This document shows, one piece after another, positions 43,195 through 50,661 of a stretch of DNA of 64,000 nt. The translations under genes were made by a program, and so were the position numbers. The first letter of the stretch is position 1. Each line of letters starts with the position of its first letter. The stretch is from Streptomyces stelliscabiei (GTDB taxonomy: Bacteria > Actinomycetota > Actinomycetes > Streptomycetales > Streptomycetaceae). Where the stretch lies: contig NZ_JADBGF010000001.1 in NCBI RefSeq assembly GCF_014873495.1, positions 4,030,001 to 4,094,000 on the forward strand. Reading direction: 5' to 3'. The notes beneath the pieces were generated by a model that saw nothing but the letters and a program-made list of their open reading frames with translations, was not told the DNA's origin and made no database searches.

Positions 43195-44247
43195 ATGTCC
43201 AACGCCAGAGCCGCTCACCTCACCCGCCGTGGCGTCCTCGCCGCCGGTGGCGCCCTCGGTCTCGGCGCCGCGCTCGCCGCCTGCGGGGACGAGAAGTCGA
43301 CGAGCGGCGGCACTGGCTCCGGCAAGGAGACGGCTGCCGCCACGTCCGGCCCCTGGTCGTTCAAGGACGACCGCGGCGTGACCGCCAAGACCGACAAGGT
43401 CCCGGCGAACATCGTCGCCTTCGTGGGTGTCGCCGCCGCGCTCCACGACTACGGCATCGGCGTCAAGGGCGTCTTCGGGCCCACCAGAACGGCCGACGGC
43501 AAGGCCGACGTCCAGGCCGGCGACCTCGACATCGGCAAGGTCACCGTCCTCGGCAACGTCTGGGACGAGTTCAACGTCGAGAAGTACGCCGCCCTGGCGC
43601 CCGACGTCCTCATCACCACGATCTTCGACGACGCCGGCACCCTCTGGTACGTGCCCGAGACCTCCAAGGACAAGATCGCGGGGCTCGCGCCGAGCGTCGG
43701 CATCTCCGTCTACGACCGCCAGATGACCGAGCCCCTGCAGCGCATGCTGGAGCTGGCCAAGTCGCTCGGCGCGGACACGGGGTCGCAGAAGATCACCGCC
43801 GCCAAGAAGCGGTTCGAGGACGCGGCGGCCCGGCTGCGCGCGGCCACCAAGGCCAACCCCGGCATCAAGGTGCTCGCGGGCTCCGCCAGCCAGGACATCT
43901 TCTACGTCTCCGGCTCCAACCTCTCCATCGACCTGGAGTACTTCAAGGCCCTCGGCGTGAACTTCGTCGAGCCGAGCGCCGCCGCGCTGAAGGCCAGCGG
44001 CGGCTGGTTCGAGAACCTCAGCTGGGAGAACGTCGACAAGTACGACGCGGACCTCATCATCATGGACAACCGCACCTCGGCCATCCAGCCGGACGCCATC
44101 GAGAAGGCGACCTGGAAGAAGCTTCCCGCGGTGAAGGCCGGTCAGGTCATCGGGCGAAACCCCGAGCCGATCCTGTCCTACGACAAGTGCGCGCCGCTGC
44201 TGGAGGAGCTGGCCGAGGCGATCGAGAAGGCGAAGAAGGTCGGTTAG
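43195..44247 (+). CDS. desE: DesE, ferrioxamine-binding lipoprotein
   Basis: 350 residues. A twin-arginine-like 'LTRRGVLAAGG' leader and lipobox 'LAAC' (Cys30) mark an exported lipoprotein. The rest is a helical-backbone siderophore-binding protein of the FecB/FhuD type ('VPANIVAFVGVAAALHDYGI', 'YAALAPDVLITTIFDDAG', 'NVDKYDADLIIMDNR', 'WKKLPAVKAGQVI'). It captures ferrioxamine at the cell surface and delivers it to an ABC permease encoded elsewhere. It has its own iron box upstream, so it is derepressed in iron starvation by DmdR1-type regulators. Next on the same strand is desF, beyond a repeat element. Confidence 0.95.
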   Translation: MSNARAAHLTRRGVLAAGGALGLGAALAACGDEKSTSGGTGSGKETAAATSGPWSFKDDRGVTAKTDKVPANIVAFVGVAAALHDYGIGVKGVFGPTRTADGKADVQAGDLDIGKVTVLGNVWDEFNVEKYAALAPDVLITTIFDDAGTLWYVPETSKDKIAGLAPSVGISVYDRQMTEPLQRMLELAKSLGADTGSQKITAAKKRFEDAAARLRAATKANPGIKVLAGSASQDIFYVSGSNLSIDLEYFKALGVNFVEPSAAALKASGGWFENLSWENVDKYDADLIIMDNRTSAIQPDAIEKATWKKLPAVKAGQVIGRNPEPILSYDKCAPLLEELAEAIEKAKKVG

Positions 44248-44321
44248 GGCCGAGACCGTGGGTGAGCTGCGCGTGCGTCGGGGTCGCTCGTGAAAGCAAC
44301 GGCCCCTGCGGGCCGCTGAAG

Positions 44322-44370
44322 AAGCACGGGGCGCAGCCCCTGCTTTTCAGGGGCGCGGGGAACTGCGCGA
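44322..44370. repeat. second copy of the dispersed 49-bp element
   Basis: These 49 bases are an exact reverse complement of 11062-11110. The core includes 'GGGGCGCGGGGAACTGCGCG' and an internal hairpin 'GCAGCCCCTGC'. It sits between desE and desF together with a preceding hairpin 'GGCCCctgcGGGCC' (about 44301-44314) that may terminate desE transcription. Confidence 0.85.
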
Positions 44371-44387
44371 CCAGCCCCCACCGGACC

Positions 44388-44422
44388 CGCACGCGCACCC
44401 GCACCCGCACCCGCACCCACCG
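44388..44422. repeat. short tandem repeat (cgcacc)n
   Basis: A run of 'cgcacg/cgcaccc' units, about five in a row ('acccgcacccgcacccgca'), directly upstream of desF. Length-variable by nature. No coding role seen. Confidence 0.7.
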
Positions 44423-44496
44423 ACGAACCCGCACCCCCGAGTCTCCCGGGCCAGCCCTCCCGCGCACACGCTCCCGCCCCCTATCCAGGAGCCCCC

Positions 44497-45354
44497 ATGA
44501 CGACGGCCGTAGCCGCTCCCTTCCGTTTCTTCTCCCTCCAGGTCGTGCGGACGGAGCGGCTGGGGCCGTCTCTCGTGCGTGTCTCGTTCGCGGGGGACGA
44601 CCTCAGGTTCTTCCTCTCCGACGGCAAGGATCAGTCGCTCTCCCTCTTCCTGCCGCACCCGGGGCAGGAAGCCCCGGCCGTGCCCTACGAGTTGGGCGAC
44701 GGCTGGTGGCAGGCGTGGCGGGAACTGCCGGACGACGTGCGGGCGGTGATGCGCTCGTACACGCTGCGGGGGCTGCGCTCCGACGCCCACGGCGACACCG
44801 TCGAGATCGACATCGACTTCGTGCTGCACGGGGTCGAGCCGGGGGCCGCCGTGCCCGCCGGGCCCGCCTCGCGGTGGGCGTCCGAGGCCGCCACCGGCCA
44901 CCGGGTCGTGCTGCTCGGGCCCGCGATCGCCGACAACCGCGCGATCCGTTTCCGTCCGCCGGCCGACACCGACCTGGTGCTGATCTGGGGCGACGACACC
45001 GCGCTGCCCGCCGCCTCGGCGATCCTGGAGTCGCTGCCGGCCGGTACGCCGGCCCGGGTCTGGCTGGAGGTCCACCACGCGGGGGACATCCAGGACCTGG
45101 CCACCGAGGCCGACGCCGAGATCACCTGGCTCGTGCGGAGCGAAGGGGCGCCGGCCGCCCTCGACACCGTCCGTGCCGCGCGGTTCCCTGCCGGCCAGTC
45201 GACGTACGCCTGGATCGCAGGCGAGTCCGGCCGGGTGAAGGAGTTGCGCCGTCATCTCGTGCGGGAGCGCGGGATCGACAAGCGGCGCGTCACCTTCGTC
45301 GGGTACTGGCGTGAGGGTCTGACGGAGGAGCAACTGCGGGAACGCGGCGCGTAG
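44497..45354 (+). CDS. desF: DesF, siderophore-interacting ferric reductase-type flavoprotein
   Basis: 285 residues of the siderophore-interacting protein (SIP/ViuB) family. The N-terminal FAD-binding barrel has 'MRSYTLRGLR' (R-x-Y-[ST]) near residue 85 and 'DFVLHG...GPASRWA' for flavin phosphate contact. The C-terminal NAD(P)-like domain has 'LIWGDDTALPAASAILE' near 160 and 'YAWIAGESGRVKELRRHLV' near 240. It probably reduces and releases iron from ferrioxamine in the cytoplasm. ATG 44497 is preceded by CAGGAG. It shares direction with desE and desABCD but has a 249-bp leader with repeats and no iron box of its own. Confidence 0.92.
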   Translation: MTTAVAAPFRFFSLQVVRTERLGPSLVRVSFAGDDLRFFLSDGKDQSLSLFLPHPGQEAPAVPYELGDGWWQAWRELPDDVRAVMRSYTLRGLRSDAHGDTVEIDIDFVLHGVEPGAAVPAGPASRWASEAATGHRVVLLGPAIADNRAIRFRPPADTDLVLIWGDDTALPAASAILESLPAGTPARVWLEVHHAGDIQDLATEADAEITWLVRSEGAPAALDTVRAARFPAGQSTYAWIAGESGRVKELRRHLVRERGIDKRRVTFVGYWREGLTEEQLRERGA

Positions 45355-45433
45355 TCAGGCTCGCGCGGACGCCGAAGCCGGAGTGGGTGAAGTGATCACA
45401 GTCACGGCAGGGCCAGGGCTTCGCGCAAGTTAG

Positions 45434-45452
45434 TTAGGTTAGGCTTACCTAA
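45434..45452. promoter_or_regulatory. iron box of the desABCD operon
   Basis: TTAGGTTAGGCTTACCTAA: 18 of 19 bases match the consensus TTAGGTTAGGCTAACCTAA. It lies 70 bp upstream of the desA start codon, as in other Streptomyces des operons, giving repression by DmdR1 with Fe(II). Confidence 0.95.
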
Positions 45453-45522
45453 GTTGGACGATGTGATGTCACCCCCTCACCTCTCCGTCCCATCCGGACC
45501 GCCCCGCTCGGAGGACCTCCCC

Positions 45523-46968
45523 ATGCGCTCGCACCTGCTCAATGACACGACCGCGGAGCGGTACCGCCGCACCGTGACCGAAGGCGTGGAGCGGGTGGCG
45601 GCCAGAATCGCCACCACCGACCGACCGTTCACCGGTGTCACCGTCGACGCCCTCTCCCCCGCCATCGAGAGGATCGACCTCGACAAGCCGCTGCACGACA
45701 CGGCCGCCGTCCTCGACGAGCTGGAGGACGTCTATCTGCGCGACGCGGTCTACTTCCACCACCCGCGCTACCTCGCCCACCTCAACTGCCCGGTCGTCAT
45801 CCCGGCCGTGCTCGGCGAGGCCGTCCTCTCGGCCGTCAACTCCTCCCTGGACACCTGGGACCAGTCGGCGGGCGGCACCCTGATCGAGCGCAAGCTCATC
45901 GACTGGACGAACGAGCGCATCGGCTTCGGACCGTCCGCCGACGGCGTGTTCACCTCCGGCGGCTCGCAGTCCAACCTCCAGGCCCTGCTCCTCGCCCGTG
46001 AGGAGGCGAAGACCGACGACGCCGCGAAACTGCGGATCTTCGCCTCGGAGGTCAGCCACTTCAGCGTGAAGAAGTCGGCGAAACTGCTGGGCCTCGGCCA
46101 GGACGCCGTCGTCTGCGTCCCGGTCGACGGCAACAAGCGCATGCAGACGGTCGCCCTCGCCCGTGAGCTGGAGCGCTGCCGGAACGACGGCCTCGTCCCC
46201 ATGGCCGTCGTCGCCACCTCGGGCACCACCGACTTCGGCTCCATCGACCCGCTGCCCGAGATAGCCGAGCTGTGCGCCCAGTACGACACCTGGATGCACG
46301 TCGACGCCGCCTACGGCTGCGGCCTGCTCGTGTCCCGCAAGCGCCGCGACCTGCTGAACGGCATCGAGCGCGCCGACTCCGTCACCGTGGACTACCACAA
46401 GTCCTTCTTCCAGCCGGTGAGTTCGTCCGCCGTGCTGGTCCGCGACGCGGCCACGCTGCGCCACGCGACCTACCACGCGGAGTACCTCAACCCCCGCCGC
46501 ATGGTCACCGAGCGCATCCCGAACCAGGTCGACAAGTCATTGCAGACCACCCGCCGCTTCGACGCGCTCAAGCTGTGGATGACGCTGCGCACGATGGGCG
46601 CCGACGGCGTCGGACAGCTCTTCGACGAGGTCTGCGACCTGGCCCGGGAGGGCTGGCGGCTGCTCGCCGCCGACCCGCGCTACGACGTGGTCGTCGAGCC
46701 CCAGCTGTCCACGCTGGTCTACCGCTACATCCCCGAGGCCGTCACCGACCCGGCCGAGATCGACCGCGCCAACCTGTACGCCCGCAAGGCCCTGTTCGCC
46801 TCCGGCGACGCCGTGGTCGCGGGCACCAAGGTGGGCGGCCGCCACTACCTGAAGTTCACCCTGCTCAACCCCGAGACCACGGCCGGCGATATCGCCGCCG
46901 TGCTCGACCTGATCGCTGGCCATGCCGAGCAGTACCTGGGAGAATCCCTTGACCGCGTCGCTTCCTGA
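45523..46968 (+). CDS. desA: DesA, PLP-dependent lysine decarboxylase
   Basis: 481 residues of the group II amino acid decarboxylase family. 'HVDAAYGCGLL' places the PLP-binding Asp, and 'VTVDYHKSFFQP' holds the Schiff-base Lys293. It converts L-lysine to cadaverine, the backbone of desferrioxamines. ATG 45523 is chosen for the GGAGG with 8-base spacing and the known length of DesA proteins; the upstream in-frame TTG at 45454 touches the iron box and is rejected. The 3' end overlaps desB by 20 bp. First gene of the operon. Confidence 0.96.
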   Translation: MRSHLLNDTTAERYRRTVTEGVERVAARIATTDRPFTGVTVDALSPAIERIDLDKPLHDTAAVLDELEDVYLRDAVYFHHPRYLAHLNCPVVIPAVLGEAVLSAVNSSLDTWDQSAGGTLIERKLIDWTNERIGFGPSADGVFTSGGSQSNLQALLLAREEAKTDDAAKLRIFASEVSHFSVKKSAKLLGLGQDAVVCVPVDGNKRMQTVALARELERCRNDGLVPMAVVATSGTTDFGSIDPLPEIAELCAQYDTWMHVDAAYGCGLLVSRKRRDLLNGIERADSVTVDYHKSFFQPVSSSAVLVRDAATLRHATYHAEYLNPRRMVTERIPNQVDKSLQTTRRFDALKLWMTLRTMGADGVGQLFDEVCDLAREGWRLLAADPRYDVVVEPQLSTLVYRYIPEAVTDPAEIDRANLYARKALFASGDAVVAGTKVGGRHYLKFTLLNPETTAGDIAAVLDLIAGHAEQYLGESLDRVAS

Positions 46969-48244
46969 ACCCGCCGAATCCACGTTGCGCGTCCACGACT
47001 TCATCGGCATCGGACTGGGACCCTTCAACCTCGGCCTCGCCTGCCTCACCGAGCCCATCGCCGAACTCGACGGCGTCTTCCTGGAGTCGAAGCCGACCTT
47101 CGAGTGGCACTCGGGGATGTTCCTCGACGGCGCCCACCTCCAGACCCCGTTCATGTCGGACCTGGTCACCCTCGCCGACCCGACCTCCCCGTACTCCTTC
47201 CTGAACTACCTCAAGGACTCGGGCCGGCTGTACTCGTTCTACATCCGCGAGAACTTCTACCCGCTGCGGGTCGAGTACGACGACTACTGCCGCTGGGCCG
47301 CGAACCGGCTGAGCAACGTCCGCTTCGGCACGACGGTGACGGAGGTGACGTACGAGGACGAGGACGAGGTCTACGCCGTACGGACGGCCGACGGCGATGT
47401 CCTGCGCGCCCGGCACCTCGTCCTCGGCACGGGCACTCCCCCGTACGTCCCGGAGGCGGTCCAGGGCCTGGACGGCGACTGGATCCACAACTCCCGCTAC
47501 CTGCGGCACAAGCGGGAGCTGCAGCGCAAGGAGTCGATCACCCTCGTCGGCTCGGGGCAGTCGGCCGCCGAGATCTACCTCGACCTGCTCAGCGAGATCG
47601 ACGTCCACGGCTACCGGCTGAACTGGGTGACGCGCTCCCCGCGCTTCTTCCCGCTGGAGTACACCAAACTCACGCTGGAGATGACCTCCCCGGAGTACAT
47701 CGACTACTTCCACGAGCTGCCGGAGCCGACCCGCTACCGGCTGACCCAGGAGCAGAAGGGGCTGTTCAAGGGCATCGACGCAGACCTCGTCAACGAGATC
47801 TTCGACCTGCTCTACCGGAAGAGTCTCGGCGGCCCGCTCCCCACCCGGCTGCTCACCAACTCGGCCCTGCACAGCGTGCGTCACGAGAACGGCACCTACA
47901 CCCTCGGTCTGCGTCAGGAGGAGCAGGAGAAGGACTTCGAGCTGCACTCACAGGGCCTGATCCTCGCCACCGGCTACAAGTACGCCGAGCCGGAGTTCCT
48001 CAAGCCCGTCCGCGACCGTCTGCGCTACGACTCCCGGGGCAACTTCGACGTCGCCCGCAACTACGCCATCGACACCACCGGCCGGGGCGTCTTCCTGCAG
48101 AACGCGGCCGTCCACGCCCACAGCATCACCTCACCCGACCTCGGCATGGGCCCGTACCGCAACGCGTACATCATCCGCGAGCTGCTGGGCACGGAGTACT
48201 ACCCGGTGGAGAAGTCCATCGCCTTCCAGGAGTTCGCCGTATGA
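46949..48244 (+). CDS. desB: DesB, FAD-dependent cadaverine N-monooxygenase
   Basis: 431 residues of the ornithine/lysine N-hydroxylase family. FAD site 'FIGIGLGPFNLGLACL' near residues 17-32, NADP site 'ITLVGSGQSAAEIYLDLL' near 195, and 'LILATGYKYAEPEF' (ATGY motif) near 338. It hydroxylates one amino group of cadaverine. TTG 46949 is preferred for its GGGAG ribosome-binding site. The ATG at 46922 lies further inside desA and lacks one. Translational coupling is implied on both sides: it overlaps desA by 20 bp and desC by 4 bp. Confidence 0.95.
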   Translation: MTASLPEPAESTLRVHDFIGIGLGPFNLGLACLTEPIAELDGVFLESKPTFEWHSGMFLDGAHLQTPFMSDLVTLADPTSPYSFLNYLKDSGRLYSFYIRENFYPLRVEYDDYCRWAANRLSNVRFGTTVTEVTYEDEDEVYAVRTADGDVLRARHLVLGTGTPPYVPEAVQGLDGDWIHNSRYLRHKRELQRKESITLVGSGQSAAEIYLDLLSEIDVHGYRLNWVTRSPRFFPLEYTKLTLEMTSPEYIDYFHELPEPTRYRLTQEQKGLFKGIDADLVNEIFDLLYRKSLGGPLPTRLLTNSALHSVRHENGTYTLGLRQEEQEKDFELHSQGLILATGYKYAEPEFLKPVRDRLRYDSRGNFDVARNYAIDTTGRGVFLQNAAVHAHSITSPDLGMGPYRNAYIIRELLGTEYYPVEKSIAFQEFAV

Positions 48245-48792
48245 GCGGCCCGCACGGCACGTCCTTCACCTTCCGCCCCCTCGACCCGCCGCACGACGCC
48301 GAGCTGCTGCACCGCTGGGTGACGCACCCCAAGGCGGCGTACTGGATGATGCAGGACGCCCGGCTGGAGGACGTCGAGCGCACCTACCTGGAGGTCGTGG
48401 CCGACCCGCACCAGCAGGCCCTGCTGGGGCTGCTGGACGGCGAGCCCGTGTTCCTCATGGAGCGGTACGACCCCGCCCACCGCGAACTGGTCGGCCTGTA
48501 CGAGCCCGAGCCGGGTGACGTCGGCATGCACTTCCTGGTGCCGCCGACCAACACCCCGGTGCACGGCTTCACCAGGGCCGTCATCACCGCCGTGATGGCG
48601 CACCTCTTCGCGGACCCGGCCACCCGCCGGGTCGTCGTCGAGCCGGACGTGTCCAACAAGGCCGTGCACGCCCTCAACGAAGTCGTCGGTTTCGTCCCCG
48701 ACCGCGAGATCGACAAGCCGGAGAAGCGCGCACTGCTGAGCTTCTGCACGCGAGAGCAGTTCGTCGAGGCTGCCCGAGGAGTCACCGTATGA
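48241..48792 (+). CDS. desC: DesC, N-hydroxycadaverine acyltransferase
   Basis: 183 residues of the GNAT fold in the siderophore-type acetyltransferase (AlcB/IucB) group. 'HRWVTHPKAAYWMM' near residue 24, 'VGMHFLVPPTNTPVHGFTRAVITAVMAHLF' in the middle and 'RVVVEPDVSNKAVHALNEVVGFV' near 132-154 (acyl-CoA contact helix) are typical. It adds succinyl or acetyl from CoA to N-hydroxycadaverine. The ATG overlaps the desB stop (ATGA) and its own stop overlaps desD the same way. Confidence 0.95.
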   Translation: MSGPHGTSFTFRPLDPPHDAELLHRWVTHPKAAYWMMQDARLEDVERTYLEVVADPHQQALLGLLDGEPVFLMERYDPAHRELVGLYEPEPGDVGMHFLVPPTNTPVHGFTRAVITAVMAHLFADPATRRVVVEPDVSNKAVHALNEVVGFVPDREIDKPEKRALLSFCTREQFVEAARGVTV

Positions 48793-50561
48793 CCCTGTCC
48801 GATGCCGTGGCGCATCTGTCCCCCCACCGCTGGGCGCGGGCCAACCGCCTGCTGATCCGCAAGGCCCTCGCGGAGTTCGCCCACGAGCGGCTCCTCACAC
48901 CGGAGGCCACCGCCGACGGCCGCTTCGAGGTCCGCAGCGACGACGGTACGACCCGCTACGGATTCACCGCCGTCCGGCGCGCCCTCGACCACTGGCAGGT
49001 CGACGCCGACTCGATCACCCGTCACCGGGACGGCGTCGACCTCCCTCTGGCCGCGCTGGACTTCTTCGTCGAGCTGAAGCGGTCCCTCGGCCTGAGCGAC
49101 GAGATCCTCCCGGTCTACCTGGAGGAGATCTCCTCCACCCTGGCCGGCACCTGCTACAAGCTGACCACACCGCAGACACCGGTCGCCGAGCTGGTCGACG
49201 CCGGCTTCCAGGCCGTCGAGACCGGGATGACCGAGGGCCACCCCTGCTTCGTCGCCAACAACGGCCGCCTCGGCTTCGGTGTCCACGAGTACCTCGCGTA
49301 CGCCCCCGAGACGGCGAGCCCGGTCCGCCTGGTCTGGCTGGCCGCGCACCGCTCACGGGCGGCGTTCACGGCGGGCGTGGGCATCGAGTACGAGACGTTC
49401 CTGCGTGACGAGCTGGGCGCGGAGACGGTCGCCCGCTTCCACGCCGTCCTCACCGGCCTGGGGCTGGACCCCGCCGACTACCTCTTCATCCCGGTGCACC
49501 CCTGGCAGTGGTGGAACAAGCTCACCGTCACCTTCGCCGCGGAGGTCGCGCGGCGGAACCTGGTGTGTCTGGGCGAGGGCGACGACGAATACCTCGCCCA
49601 GCAGTCGATCCGGACCTTCTTCAACAGGTCCGCCCCCGAGAAGCACTACGTCAAGACCGCCCTCTCCGTCCTCAACATGGGCTTCATGCGCGGCCTCTCG
49701 GCGGCGTACATGGAGGCGACCCCGGCCATCAACGACTGGCTCGCCGGGCTCATCGACAACGACCCGGTCCTGAGGTCGACGGGCCTGTCGATCATCCGCG
49801 AGCGGGCCGCCGTCGGCTACCGGCACCTGGAGTACGAGGCCGCCACCGACACGTACTCCCCGTACCGCAAGATGCTGGCCGCGCTGTGGCGCGAGAGCCC
49901 GGTCGCCTCGCTCCGGGAGGGCGAGTCCCTGGCGACGATGGCCTCCCTGGTCCACGTCGACCACGCGGGCAAGGGTTTCGCGGCGGCCCTGATCGCCCGC
50001 TCGGGCCTGCCCCCGACGGAGTGGCTGCGCCGCTACCTGCGGGCCTACTTTACCCCGCTGCTGCACAGCTTCTACGCCTACGACCTCGTCTTCATGCCGC
50101 ACGGCGAGAACGTGATCCTGGTCCTGAGGGACGGCGTGGTCGAGCGGGCGATCTACAAGGACATCGCCGAGGAGATCGCGGTCATGGACCCGGACGCGGT
50201 GCTCCCGCCGACGGTCGAACGCCTGCGCGTGGACGTCCCCGAGGACATGAAGCTCCTCTCGCTCTTCACGGACGTCTTCGACTGCTTCTTCCGCTTCCTC
50301 GCGGCGAACCTCGCGGAGGAAGGGGTCCTGGGCGAGGAGGAGTTCTGGCGCACGGTCGCCGAGTGCGTCCGTGACTACCAGCACGCGATGCCCGAACTCG
50401 CCGACAAGTTCGCCCAGTACGACATGTTCGCCCCCGAGTTCGCACTGTCCTGCCTCAACCGTCTACAGCTCCGCAACAACAAGCAGATGGTCGACCTGGC
50501 CGACCCCGCGGGCGCGCTCCAGCTCGTCGGCACCCTGAAGAACCCCATCGCGGGCCTGTAG
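48789..50561 (+). CDS. desD: DesD, NRPS-independent siderophore synthetase
   Basis: 590 residues of the IucA/IucC family. 'GHPCFVANNGRLGFG' near residue 150, 'FIPVHPWQWWNK' near 234-245 and 'SIRTFFNRSAPEKHYVKTAL' near 273-292 contribute the ATP- and substrate-binding residues. A FhuF-like domain is at the C-terminus. It activates N-hydroxy-N-succinylcadaverine as an adenylate, joins three units and closes the ring to desferrioxamine E (or related B forms). Last gene of the operon, followed by a 15-bp-stem terminator. Confidence 0.96.
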   Translation: MTLSDAVAHLSPHRWARANRLLIRKALAEFAHERLLTPEATADGRFEVRSDDGTTRYGFTAVRRALDHWQVDADSITRHRDGVDLPLAALDFFVELKRSLGLSDEILPVYLEEISSTLAGTCYKLTTPQTPVAELVDAGFQAVETGMTEGHPCFVANNGRLGFGVHEYLAYAPETASPVRLVWLAAHRSRAAFTAGVGIEYETFLRDELGAETVARFHAVLTGLGLDPADYLFIPVHPWQWWNKLTVTFAAEVARRNLVCLGEGDDEYLAQQSIRTFFNRSAPEKHYVKTALSVLNMGFMRGLSAAYMEATPAINDWLAGLIDNDPVLRSTGLSIIRERAAVGYRHLEYEAATDTYSPYRKMLAALWRESPVASLREGESLATMASLVHVDHAGKGFAAALIARSGLPPTEWLRRYLRAYFTPLLHSFYAYDLVFMPHGENVILVLRDGVVERAIYKDIAEEIAVMDPDAVLPPTVERLRVDVPEDMKLLSLFTDVFDCFFRFLAANLAEEGVLGEEEFWRTVAECVRDYQHAMPELADKFAQYDMFAPEFALSCLNRLQLRNNKQMVDLADPAGALQLVGTLKNPIAGL

Positions 50562-50586
50562 CCCCGGGCACGGCCCCGACGAGCAG

Positions 50587-50623
50587 ACGGGCACCTCGCA
50601 GTACGGTCCTGCGAGGTGCCCGT
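50587..50623. terminator. terminator of the desABCD operon
   Basis: Perfect 15-bp stem ACGGGCACCTCGCAG (50587-50601) with its complement at 50609-50623 and a 7-base loop, 25 bp after the desD stop. It also serves the convergent CHAP gene. Confidence 0.9.
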
Positions 50624-50661
50624 CGCGTTCCGCCGCTCCCCGTACGGGCGCGGCCTCGTCG

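Noticed and set aside
45454..45522. Longer DesA from the TTG at 45454
   Set aside because: It would start two bases after the iron box with no ribosome-binding site; ATG 45523 has an ideal GGAGG and matches known DesA length.
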